Positions 1 through 5,222 of a stretch of 6,411 bases of DNA are shown one piece after another. The stretch spans positions 38,688 through 45,098 of the forward strand of contig MFQB01000013.1 of the NCBI GenBank assembly GCA_001784275.1, read 5' to 3'. A program made the position numbers and the translations under genes. Every line of letters begins with the position of its first letter. Within the stretch, counting starts at the first letter, position 1. A model generated the notes under the pieces. The model saw only the letters and a program-made list of their open reading frames with translations. It was not told where the DNA came from and did not search any database. This DNA is from Candidatus Magasanikbacteria bacterium RIFCSPHIGHO2_02_FULL_47_14. GTDB lineage: Bacteria > Patescibacteriota > Patescibacteriia > Magasanikbacterales > UBA922.

Positions 1-2
1 TG

Positions 3-260
3 GTTCAGGGTCTGGCCAAGATGAGTCCGGTCGGTCTCCGGCTCACACGGGCCAGCATCCAGGCCGGCCCGTCTGCTCCGACGTCGCCCGATGCGGTTGC
101 GAAGACTCGCATCTCCTACACGATCGGCGGACAACCTGGTGGAGGAAGGATCCGGTTCATCGCTGCGAAGTCGGGTGAGTTGGTCTTCCGGATCGAGCAA
201 CCTCTCAGCGAGCTGGCCGGGAAGTCCGTCTTCGTCAAGATGACCTACCAACCCAAGTAA
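3..260 (+). CDS. C-terminal part of an unrecognised protein (partial, open at the left edge)
   Basis: The reading frame is open from the first bases of the window to a TAA at 258-260, giving 85 visible residues. The ATG at 21 is an internal candidate start, but the frame and its coding style continue upstream, so I read this as the tail of a longer gene. Codon third positions are strongly G or C (for example CTC, CGG, GCC, ATC, GTC), which supports real coding. The last ~50 residues alternate polar and hydrophobic positions (TRISYTI, RIRFIAA, ELVFRIE, SVFVKMTY), consistent with a small beta-rich C-terminal domain. The segment before it is rich in Ala, Pro, Ser and Thr and looks like a linker. 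There is no motif I can tie to a family, so no function is given. The line 61-120 has 40 G+C of 60, against 30 of 60 in a gyrB line (661-720), so composition differs from its neighbours. It is convergent with gyrB. Confidence 0.6.
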   Translation, partial: VQGLAKMSPVGLRLTRASIQAGPSAPTSPDAVAKTRISYTIGGQPGGGRIRFIAAKSGELVFRIEQPLSELAGKSVFVKMTYQPK

Positions 261-280
261 CTCCCTCGGCACAGGGAACC

Positions 281-376
281 TCGCCCTCGGTCGCTTCACG
301 CGACCGGGCGACAGACGCTGACCACGCGGTCGGCGTATCAAGGAGGCGGGATTCGAGTGCTGACAACGAATCCCGC
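281..376 (+). other. Three consecutive GC-rich stem-loops downstream of the partial gene
   Basis: Three hairpins follow one another shortly after the stop codon at 260. The first pairs 281-285 with 307-311 and 288-294 with 300-306 (12 bp, two bulged bases, loop TTCAC). The second pairs 315-323 with 328-336 (9 bp, 4-base loop ACGC), with one T319/G332 position that pairs only as a U-G wobble in plus-strand RNA. The third pairs 346-355 with 367-376 (10 bp, perfect, 11-base loop). None is followed by a clear T-run, so they are not standard intrinsic terminators one by one. They could be the 3' UTR of the upstream gene or part of a structured RNA. I see no tRNA, tmRNA, RNase P or SRP signature. 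Confidence 0.5.
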
Positions 377-379
377 AGC

Positions 380-410
380 AAGAATGTTTACAACACTTGT
401 AAATATTCTT
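380..410 (+). terminator. AT-rich 14-bp stem-loop, possible terminator or 3' end
   Basis: Bases 380-393 pair with 397-410 across a 3-base loop (CAC). All 14 pairs hold on the plus strand if G386/T404 is a G-U wobble; on the minus strand the same position is an A-C mismatch. The downstream arm ends in TTCTT and is followed by TCTG, only a mediocre U-tract. It lies 3 bp after the third GC-rich hairpin and could close transcription of the gene ending at 260. A role as an operator is possible, because TTGTAAATA occurs again at 422-430. Confidence 0.4.
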
Positions 411-503
411 TCTGAAAAATTTTGTAAATAAAAAAAACATCAGTACACCCTTGTCTGGCCGTTCGCGCGTCCGTTAGTGCTTGGTCAAATTTAGATAGAT
501 ATA
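411..503. other. AT-rich spacer with no gene seen
   Basis: This stretch links the hairpin run to the branched element beside gyrB. It holds an A-run (429-437), a second copy of TTGTAAATA (422-430; first copy 397-405), and GTACACCCTTGTC at 443-455, whose two halves are complementary to 605-612 and 588-592 in the neighbouring element. A TATAAA at 500-505 resembles a -10 box but has no -35 at a usable distance. I see no open reading frame or RNA gene of a known family here. Confidence 0.4.
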
Positions 504-621
504 AAAAGACCGGTATACCCGAACGAACCGCTTGTCCGTCTGTCCCGATCGAAATCGGGATGCCCCGCTCGACGGGGGAAAGAGACGGACAAATAGGTGA
601 GAAAGGGTGTACCGGTCTTTT
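504..621 (-). terminator. Branched 118-nt stem structure, likely terminator of gyrB
   Basis: The outer 17-bp stem pairs 504-520 with 605-621. Inside it, after an internal loop, a 10-bp stem pairs 532-541 with 583-592. This encloses two side-by-side hairpins: 543-549 with 554-560 (7 bp, loop CGAA on the plus strand, TTCG on the minus strand) and 563-567 with 573-577 (5 bp, loop CTCGA). On the minus strand it starts 2 nt after the gyrB stop codon and ends in GTCTTTTTAT, so a terminator role for gyrB fits. On the plus strand the arm ends in GGTCTTTTG, so it may act in both directions. The multibranch interior is unusual for an intrinsic terminator, which normally has one small loop. The only imperfect outer pair (T516/G609) is a U-G wobble in plus-strand RNA and a mismatch in minus-strand RNA. 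Confidence 0.6.
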
Positions 622-623
622 GT

Positions 624-2675
624 TTAAATATCCAAATTTTTTACATTCTTTGCATGTGTTTGGATAAACTTCTTGCGCGGGGCAACCTCTGAGCCCATGA
701 GGATGTCAAAAATCTCACTCGCCTTTTCCGCATCTTCAATCGCCACCTTTTTCATCATGCGGGTTTGCGGATTCATCGTTGTTTCCCAGAGTTGTTCCGG
801 GTTCATCTCTCCCAAACCTTTGTAGCGTTGAATGTTTAACTTGGTCTTCGCGCCCGGAGCTGCGGCTTTTTCTTCCTCTGCTGCCACTTCTTCAGCCGTG
901 CTCTCTTCAGCATCTTTAACCTCCAACTCAGCGTCAGAGATGCCGTGTTTCTTTTTGTATTCTTCAAGTTCGTCGTGGACGAACAGCCAAGTCATCTCTT
1001 TGCCTTTTTTAATGCTGTAGAGCGGCGGTTGGGCGATAAACAGGTGACCTTCAGTAATGATCAGTGGCAAATAACGGAAGAAGAGTGTCAAAAGCAACGT
1101 CCGGATGTGTGCACCATCAACGTCCGCATCGGTCATGATTACAATTTTGTTGTAACGTAACTTGGTGATGTCGAACTGCTCGCCAATATTTGTGCCGAGC
1201 GCGATAATGAGTGACTTCAGTTCGTTATTCGTCAAAATCTTATCCAAACGTGCGCGCTCCACGTTCAACACCTTGCCACGCAACGGCAAGATAGCCTGTG
1301 TCTCCCGATTCCGTCCTTGTTTGGCAGATCCACCGGCGCTGTCACCCTCGACAATAAACAATTCAGAGAGGTCTGCACTTCTGCTGGAGCAATCTGCCAG
1401 TTTTCCGGGCAAGGTGAATCCTTCCAAAGCACCTTTGCGCAAGACGGCGTCACGTGCAATGCGAGCGGCCTGGCGTGCTTTGGCAGCCAAGACACACTTC
1501 CCAATAATTCCCTCTGCGTCACGCGGGTTCTCTTCCAAGAAGATCATGAATGCATCACCGAAAATCGTTTCAACAGCGGGTTTGACCTCCGGGTTCCCCA
1601 ACTTACTCTTCGTCTGTCCTTCGAACTGCGGATCTTTTACTTTGACAGAGATAATTGCAGTGAGACCTTCACGCACATCATCGCCAGACAAGTTCGGATC
1701 TTTTTCTTTTAAGATATTTTTTTTGCGTGCGTAGTTGTTTAAGGTGCGTGTGAGTGCGCCGCGAAAGCCGGCGACGTGCATGCCGCCATCAGGATTGATG
1801 ATGTTGTTGGCAAAGGGGTGAAGAGATTCTGTGTAATCGTCTGTATATTGCAATGCCAATTCCACGAACACGTCGTCCATTGTTTTTTCCACGTAGAAGA
1901 CATTCTCGTGCTTCGGTTCACGATTGCGGTTGATATATTTCACATAACTCGCGATACCACCTTCAAAGTAAAATTGGTAGTAGGAGTTTGGAAAGGCATT
2001 TGCAGTTTTGTCTTTCTCACGTTCAGCAGGTGAGCGTTCGTCAACGGTAATAATTTTTACACCTTTATTGAGGTAGGCCTGCTGGCGCAGGTGGTCAATA
2101 ATCGTTTTCCAGGAGAAGTCCAAGGTCTCAAAAATTTTTGGATCTGCTTTAAAGGAAATGGTGGTGCCTGTCCGAGTGGTTTTGCCGGTCGCGTGGACTT
2201 TGTTTTTTGCCTTGCCGTAGTTGTAGTCCTGCACCCAGATTTTCCCGTCGCGATGAACCTCTGCGCGCACGTCAGTCGAGAGCGCATTCACAACCGAGAC
2301 ACCAACGCCATGCAAACCACCGGATACTTTATATCCACCGTCGCCAAACTTACCTCCGGCATGGAGCGTTGTCATAACGACCTGCAAGGCACTGACTTTT
2401 TTCTTTGGGTGGATATCAACCGGGATGCCACGACCGTTGTCGATGACCTCAACCCAGTGATCCGGCAAAATTCGAATCGTAATTTCATTACAAAAACCAG
2501 CCATGGCCTCGTCAAACGAGTTGTCCACGACCTCCCAGATCATGTGATGAAGACCTTGGGCTCCGGTTGAGCCGATATACATGCCCGGGCGTTTTCGGAC
2601 CGCCTCAAGACCTTCCAAAACACTGATATTTTTCGCGCTATATTCGCTGGTTGCTTGTTGTTTTTTAGCCGACAT
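624..2675 (-). CDS. gyrB: DNA gyrase subunit B
   Basis: This is the ATPase and TOPRIM subunit of DNA gyrase, which with GyrA (not in this window) introduces negative supercoils using ATP. The 683-aa product is complete. The GHKL ATPase domain has EVVDNSFDEA at 48-57 (Glu48 as general base, Asn52 for Mg-ATP), DNGRGIP at 79-85 and GGLHGVGVSVVNALS at 119-133. Arg142 aligns with the coumarin-contact Arg136 of E. coli. The transducer domain carries GQTKSKLGN with the ATP-contacting Lys356. The TOPRIM domain has EGDSAGGSAKQGRNR from Glu443 and the metal site DADVDG at 516-521. The tail has QRYKGLGEMNPEQLW (616-630) and ends AKNVKNLDI, the GyrB type. Between TOPRIM and tail, ~584-608 is a Glu/Ala-rich insert, absent from short GyrBs such as the 638-aa B. 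subtilis protein and much smaller than the E. coli insert. The ATG at 2675 fits the usual N-terminal distance to the VLEGLEAVRKRPGMYIG motif. No Shine-Dalgarno precedes it. ParE is the alternative, but the C-terminus favours GyrB. Confidence 0.97.
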   Translation of the reverse strand: MSAKKQQATSEYSAKNISVLEGLEAVRKRPGMYIGSTGAQGLHHMIWEVVDNSFDEAMAGFCNEITIRILPDHWVEVIDNGRGIPVDIHPKKKVSALQVVMTTLHAGGKFGDGGYKVSGGLHGVGVSVVNALSTDVRAEVHRDGKIWVQDYNYGKAKNKVHATGKTTRTGTTISFKADPKIFETLDFSWKTIIDHLRQQAYLNKGVKIITVDERSPAEREKDKTANAFPNSYYQFYFEGGIASYVKYINRNREPKHENVFYVEKTMDDVFVELALQYTDDYTESLHPFANNIINPDGGMHVAGFRGALTRTLNNYARKKNILKEKDPNLSGDDVREGLTAIISVKVKDPQFEGQTKSKLGNPEVKPAVETIFGDAFMIFLEENPRDAEGIIGKCVLAAKARQAARIARDAVLRKGALEGFTLPGKLADCSSRSADLSELFIVEGDSAGGSAKQGRNRETQAILPLRGKVLNVERARLDKILTNNELKSLIIALGTNIGEQFDITKLRYNKIVIMTDADVDGAHIRTLLLTLFFRYLPLIITEGHLFIAQPPLYSIKKGKEMTWLFVHDELEEYKKKHGISDAELEVKDAEESTAEEVAAEEEKAAAPGAKTKLNIQRYKGLGEMNPEQLWETTMNPQTRMMKKVAIEDAEKASEIFDILMGSEVAPRKKFIQTHAKNVKNLDI

Positions 2676-2706
2676 ACAGAAGTTCAGAGATTACACGAAT
2701 GTGGAT

Positions 2707-2735
2707 ATTGTAGCACAGTCCGAGGCCGGAAACAA
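2707..2735 (-). promoter_or_regulatory. Probable sigma-70-type promoter of gyrB
   Basis: Read on the minus strand, TTGTTT (2735-2730) is followed after exactly 17 bp by TACAAT (2712-2707), a 5/6 match to the -10 consensus. Transcription would start near 2700, leaving a leader of about 25 nt before the ATG at 2675. No Shine-Dalgarno-like purine run is present in that leader. Confidence 0.6.
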
Positions 2736-2760
2736 GGATGCAACAGACCGTATTTTCGTG

Positions 2761-2766
2761 TATACT
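2761..2766 (+). promoter_or_regulatory. -10 box placed for a leaderless transcript of the membrane-protein gene
   Basis: TATACT (5/6 of the -10 consensus) ends 6 bp before the ATG at 2773, so a start about 7 nt downstream would fall on the A of the start codon. No Shine-Dalgarno is present. The -35 region (around 2738-2743, ATGCAA) is poor. This promoter is back to back with that of gyrB within a 97-bp spacer. Confidence 0.5.
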
Positions 2767-2772
2767 ACTCTC

Positions 2773-3672
2773 ATGTTTAGTAAGAAAAGCCCTAACAACT
2801 TTACACGTTACACTGACCCAACCGGAGAACTGCCAACCGGAGAACTGAAGGCCGGGTTTTGGTATATTCGACACAAGCTCCTGCTTGGGCGCATTGGGGT
2901 TGGGTTTTTGGTGGCGTGGTGTGTCCTTACTGTCGGCTATAGTTTATTTGGATGGGGCAAGTACCTGTTTTTCGACTATGCAAAAGACCAGCGCATGTTG
3001 CAAAGACAAGTTATTGAGATTCCGGACTATACCGTGGTGCAGCCGCTCTATCAGGCGCAACCGCTGTCACTTGGTTCGACTGATGTTTTTCAAGGGGCTC
3101 CGGACAGGTATGATTTTTTTACACCGGTGACCAATCCGAATGAACGTTTCCTTGCCTCTGTGACATTTTCTTACACATATAGCGGCGGGCAAACCGCAAC
3201 GGCAACTGCCGTATTGATGCCGCAAGTTCCTCAAGCCCTCGTTGTATTTGGAGAAGAGGCAGATCAGTACCCAGGCGCCGCTCGTCTCACCATCCATGAG
3301 ATCGACTGGCAACGCATCAGCCCGCATGTGATCCCGGACGTGAACGCTTTTCAAGCCGAACGAGATATATTTATTGTTGAGAATGTCACGGTCCGAGACG
3401 CAGGGGTGGACGAAGTACCGGTTCCTCAAGTTGAGTTTGATTTGACCAACGACTCAGTGTATCCATATTGGGAGCCACGTTTTGTTGCCGAACTGTTGCA
3501 AGGCGGAAGAGTCATTGGTATCCAATTTTTGTCTGTACAGCAACTTCGTGGAAAAGAAACTCGACATATTAAGTTTCACACGCAGTCTTCTATCCGGGGC
3601 GTGAGCGATGTGCGTCTGTTGCCGCTCTTCAGTATCTTTGACTTAGGCGAGTACATGTCAGCAGGAGCATAG
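2773..3672 (+). CDS. Single-pass membrane protein of unknown function, cotranscribed with rodA
   Basis: The product is 299 aa and I do not recognise a named family. A polar N-terminus (1-38) is followed by one hydrophobic segment at about 38-60 (RIGVGFLVAWCVLTVGYSLF). The positive residues before it (Arg33, His34, Lys35, Arg40) predict the N-terminus inside the cell. The remaining ~235 residues would then lie outside and look beta-rich, with alternating hydrophobics (ASVTFSYTYSGGQ, DIFIVENVTVRD, VPQVEFDLTND, RVIGIQFLSVQQL), suggesting one or two beta-sandwich domains. There are no cysteines in that part and no catalytic motif I can see. I start it at 2773 and not at the in-frame ATG at 2581, because the earlier start would place 31 codons antisense to gyrB and span both promoters. 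Its stop is 3 bp before the rodA ATG, so the two are surely cotranscribed and a cell-envelope role is a reasonable inference. A perfect in-frame duplication encodes PTGELPTGEL near residues 16-25. Confidence 0.85.
   Translation: MFSKKSPNNFTRYTDPTGELPTGELKAGFWYIRHKLLLGRIGVGFLVAWCVLTVGYSLFGWGKYLFFDYAKDQRMLQRQVIEIPDYTVVQPLYQAQPLSLGSTDVFQGAPDRYDFFTPVTNPNERFLASVTFSYTYSGGQTATATAVLMPQVPQALVVFGEEADQYPGAARLTIHEIDWQRISPHVIPDVNAFQAERDIFIVENVTVRDAGVDEVPVPQVEFDLTNDSVYPYWEPRFVAELLQGGRVIGIQFLSVQQLRGKETRHIKFHTQSSIRGVSDVRLLPLFSIFDLGEYMSAGA
2818..2847 (+). repeat. Perfect 15-bp tandem duplication inside the membrane-protein gene
   Basis: CCAACCGGAGAACTG occurs twice back to back (2818-2832 and 2833-2847) with no mismatch. 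It adds exactly five codons, so the frame is kept and the peptide PTGEL is doubled in the cytoplasmic N-terminal tail. Identity at every base, including third positions, points to a recent slippage event. Confidence 0.9.
3663..3667 (+). promoter_or_regulatory. Shine-Dalgarno site of rodA
   Basis: AGGAG lies 8 nt before the ATG at 3676, inside the last codons of the upstream gene. It is the only strong Shine-Dalgarno next to a start codon in this window, and it fixes the rodA start. Confidence 0.75.
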
Positions 3673-3675
3673 TGT

Positions 3676-4785
3676 ATGTCAGTATTTACTCGGATCGGCG
3701 CTGCATTTCGAGGGTATGATTGGATGCTGACGCTCGTTGCATTTGTCTTGACTGCAATCGGGCTCGCAGCAATTTACAGTGTGGATCTGTCTCGGGGGGA
3801 GACATTGGCGTTTTTTCCAACGCAATCAATTGCGCTGGCAATCGGGCTAACCATATCACTGGTTGCAGCAAGTTTGCATAAGACGAGATACGAGGCGAGC
3901 GCACGGATTATCTATATCGGAGGTCTGTTGTTGTTAATCGCAGTGCTTTTTTTTGGCCAGACGATTCGTGGAACAACAGGATGGTTTCGGGTTGGTCCTT
4001 TTTCTTTTCAGCCGGCAGAGTTTGCAAAAGTCGCCCTCGTTCTGTTGCTTGGCTGGTGGGTGAGCAAGCAGGGTCGACGATTTGATCGTTGGGACTTTGT
4101 CGTGTCGAGCGGCATCGCAACCGGCCTTTTTGTGGGTCTAATTTTGCTCCAGCCGGACTTTGGATCGGCGTTTATTTTGTTGGTCATTTGGCTGTCACTT
4201 TTATTACTGGTTGGAGTGAAACGCCGGCATGTTATTGTGTTGATTTGTCTGGCGCTTGGGTCAGCGGTTGTAGGGTGGTTTTTTCTGTTTGAACCTTATC
4301 AAAAAGATCGTGTGCTCACCTTTGTACATCCAGAGCGGGACCCACTGGGGGCAGGATATAACGTGACGCAGTCGATCGTTGCGATCGGCGCCGGTCGGTT
4401 GTTTGGCAGAGGACTGGGTTTTGGATCACAGAGTCAACTTCACTTTTTACCGGAAGCGCAGACCGATTTTATCTTTGCCGTGATCGGTGAAGAGCTGGGA
4501 TTTGTCGGCGTTGCCGTGCTCTTGTTGCTGTACGTTTTGCTTTTATGGCGACTCATTCGAATAGCGAGAGTGTGCGAGGATGAGTTTTCCGCGTACACGG
4601 TATTGGGAATCGCACTGCTTTTTTGTATTCAGGTGATTATTAATATCGGAGGCACTATCGGATTGCTTCCGGTTACCGGTGTGCCACTGCCTTTTGTCAG
4701 CTATGGAGGGTCCTCTCTTATTATGGCCTGGCTATTGGTTGGGATTGCCCAAAGTATGCTTCATGCCACTCGCAGGTACCACTAG
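3676..4785 (+). CDS. rodA: SEDS-family peptidoglycan glycosyltransferase, RodA type
   Basis: RodA polymerises lipid II into glycan strands during lateral wall growth, working in the inner membrane with a class B penicillin-binding protein (none seen here). The 369-aa product has about ten hydrophobic segments, roughly at 17-36, 50-67, 77-94, 115-130, 142-160, 163-181, 184-204, 265-293, 306-330 and 340-362, the usual SEDS layout. Conserved SEDS stretches are GTTGWFRVGPFSFQPAEFAK (99-118), PERDPLGAGYN (219-229) in the large extracellular loop, LPEAQTDFIFAVIGEELG (258-275) and GLLPVTGVPLPFVSYGGSS (329-347). Asp264 in TDFIF matches the catalytic aspartate of RodA. The PERDPLGAGY loop and QLHFLPEAQTDF favour RodA over FtsW, though the two are paralogues and the split is not certain without a tree. 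Length is typical. It is the second gene of a two-gene unit. Confidence 0.93.
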   Translation: MSVFTRIGAAFRGYDWMLTLVAFVLTAIGLAAIYSVDLSRGETLAFFPTQSIALAIGLTISLVAASLHKTRYEASARIIYIGGLLLLIAVLFFGQTIRGTTGWFRVGPFSFQPAEFAKVALVLLLGWWVSKQGRRFDRWDFVVSSGIATGLFVGLILLQPDFGSAFILLVIWLSLLLLVGVKRRHVIVLICLALGSAVVGWFFLFEPYQKDRVLTFVHPERDPLGAGYNVTQSIVAIGAGRLFGRGLGFGSQSQLHFLPEAQTDFIFAVIGEELGFVGVAVLLLLYVLLLWRLIRIARVCEDEFSAYTVLGIALLFCIQVIINIGGTIGLLPVTGVPLPFVSYGGSSLIMAWLLVGIAQSMLHATRRYH

Positions 4786-4802
4786 TGTCCAAGGTGGTTT
4801 TT
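4778..4802 (+). terminator. Weak terminator candidate at the end of rodA
   Basis: ACCAC (4778-4782) pairs with GTGGT (4794-4798), with T4783/G4793 as a possible wobble, followed by a run of five T (4798-4802). The stem is short, has a large loop and overlaps the rodA stop codon, so termination would be partial at best. A second option pairs 4795-4801 with 4820-4826. Confidence 0.3.
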
Positions 4803-4839
4803 CACATTTGCGCACCTGTAAAACCATGTTATACTGGCC

Positions 4840-4868
4840 TTGACACAAGACATCTCATCTGTTAGAGT
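4840..4868 (+). promoter_or_regulatory. Promoter of the zinc-ribbon / bL25 unit
   Basis: A perfect TTGACA (4840-4845) is followed after 17 bp by TAGAGT (4863-4868, 4/6). Overlapping it, TATTAT at 4868-4873 is a better -10 but sits 22 bp from the -35. Either start would give a very short leader before the ATG at 4884, without a Shine-Dalgarno. A further TATACT at 4830-4835 could serve as a second, weaker start. Confidence 0.6.
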
Positions 4869-4883
4869 ATTATCCACCTCAAT

Positions 4884-5201
4884 ATGCGAGGCAAGTCACA
4901 TTTCATTTCACAGTGTCCACTGTGTTCTCATAAGTACCAAAAGGACAGTGTTCGCATCCTGGAACAGGAAGGCGATGCACGTCTCATGCACATGACCTGT
5001 GGTAAGTGTAAAAATGCGGTGCTTGCCCTGGTAGTTACGTCAAAAGCCGTGGTCGGATCGGTCGGTATGATGACTGACTTGACCGTAAAAGATGTGGTTC
5101 GTCTGCGAGAGAAGGAAGCGGTGACAGAAGAGGAGCTCCTTGAGTTTCATACTCTGCTCAAACAACAGCCGCAGCAGTGGTTACAACATATTCAATCTTG
5201 A
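4884..5201 (+). CDS. Small zinc-ribbon protein of unknown function
   Basis: The 105-aa product has two cysteine pairs, CPLC at Cys11/Cys14 and CGKC at Cys39/Cys42, separated by 24 residues. This is the classic four-cysteine zinc-ribbon spacing. The ribbon core (about 7-52) contains predicted beta strands (DSVRILEQE, RLMHMTC, AVLALVVTS). It is followed by a short conserved-looking SVGMMTDLTVKDVVRL segment and a helical, Glu- and Gln-rich C-terminus (about 78-103) with no basic tail. There is no signal peptide or membrane segment, so it should be cytoplasmic. Zinc ribbons often bind nucleic acid or sit in ribosome- or polymerase-associated proteins, and the neighbour 21 bp downstream is ribosomal protein bL25. 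A link to translation is only suggested by that position. The start at 4884 is the first ATG in frame and leaves a complete ribbon. Confidence 0.85.
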   Translation: MRGKSHFISQCPLCSHKYQKDSVRILEQEGDARLMHMTCGKCKNAVLALVVTSKAVVGSVGMMTDLTVKDVVRLREKEAVTEEELLEFHTLLKQQPQQWLQHIQS

Positions 5202-5210
5202 TTTGTAAAA

Positions 5211-5216
5211 TATATA
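5211..5216 (+). promoter_or_regulatory. Possible internal -10 box for a leaderless bL25 transcript
   Basis: TATATA ends 6 bp before the ATG at 5223, the same spacing as TATACT before the ATG at 2773. No Shine-Dalgarno exists in the 21-bp gap after the preceding gene. The -35 is weak (TTCAAT at 5191-5196 fits the overlapping TATATT at 5213-5218 with 16 bp). The A/T-rich sequence could equally be an unstructured ribosome-loading site in a polycistronic mRNA. Confidence 0.35.
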
Positions 5217-5222
5217 TTCAGT

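Noticed and set aside
346..376. tRNA-like reading of the GC-rich hairpin (TCGAATCCCGC resembles a T-arm end)
   Set aside because: No matching D-arm, anticodon arm or acceptor stem could be placed on either strand.
500..505. TATAAA as a plus-strand -10 box before the branched element
   Set aside because: The only TTG-type -35 (481-486) is 13 bp away, too close, and the start would fall inside the outer stem.
465..621. Integron attC-like site (GTTAG at 473-477 and a large palindrome)
   Set aside because: No R'/R'' core pair of the GTTRRRY/RYYYAAC type flanks the palindrome, and no integrase or cassette structure is present.
832..2570. Several long plus-strand frames antisense to gyrB (for example 1162-1734 and 2091-2570)
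   Set aside because: They are shadows of a fully conserved gyrB, with no recognisable domains and low-complexity, cysteine- and serine-rich translations.
2581..2772. N-terminal extension of the membrane-protein reading frame (363-aa version starting at 2581)
   Set aside because: It would run antisense through the start of gyrB and across both divergent promoters. The ATG at 2773 has a -10 box in place and gives a sensible membrane topology.
4870..4877. TTATCCAC, 8 of 9 bases of a DnaA box, close to a gyrase gene
   Set aside because: It is a single copy without a cluster, AT-rich unwinding element or dnaA/dnaN nearby, so there is no case for an origin.
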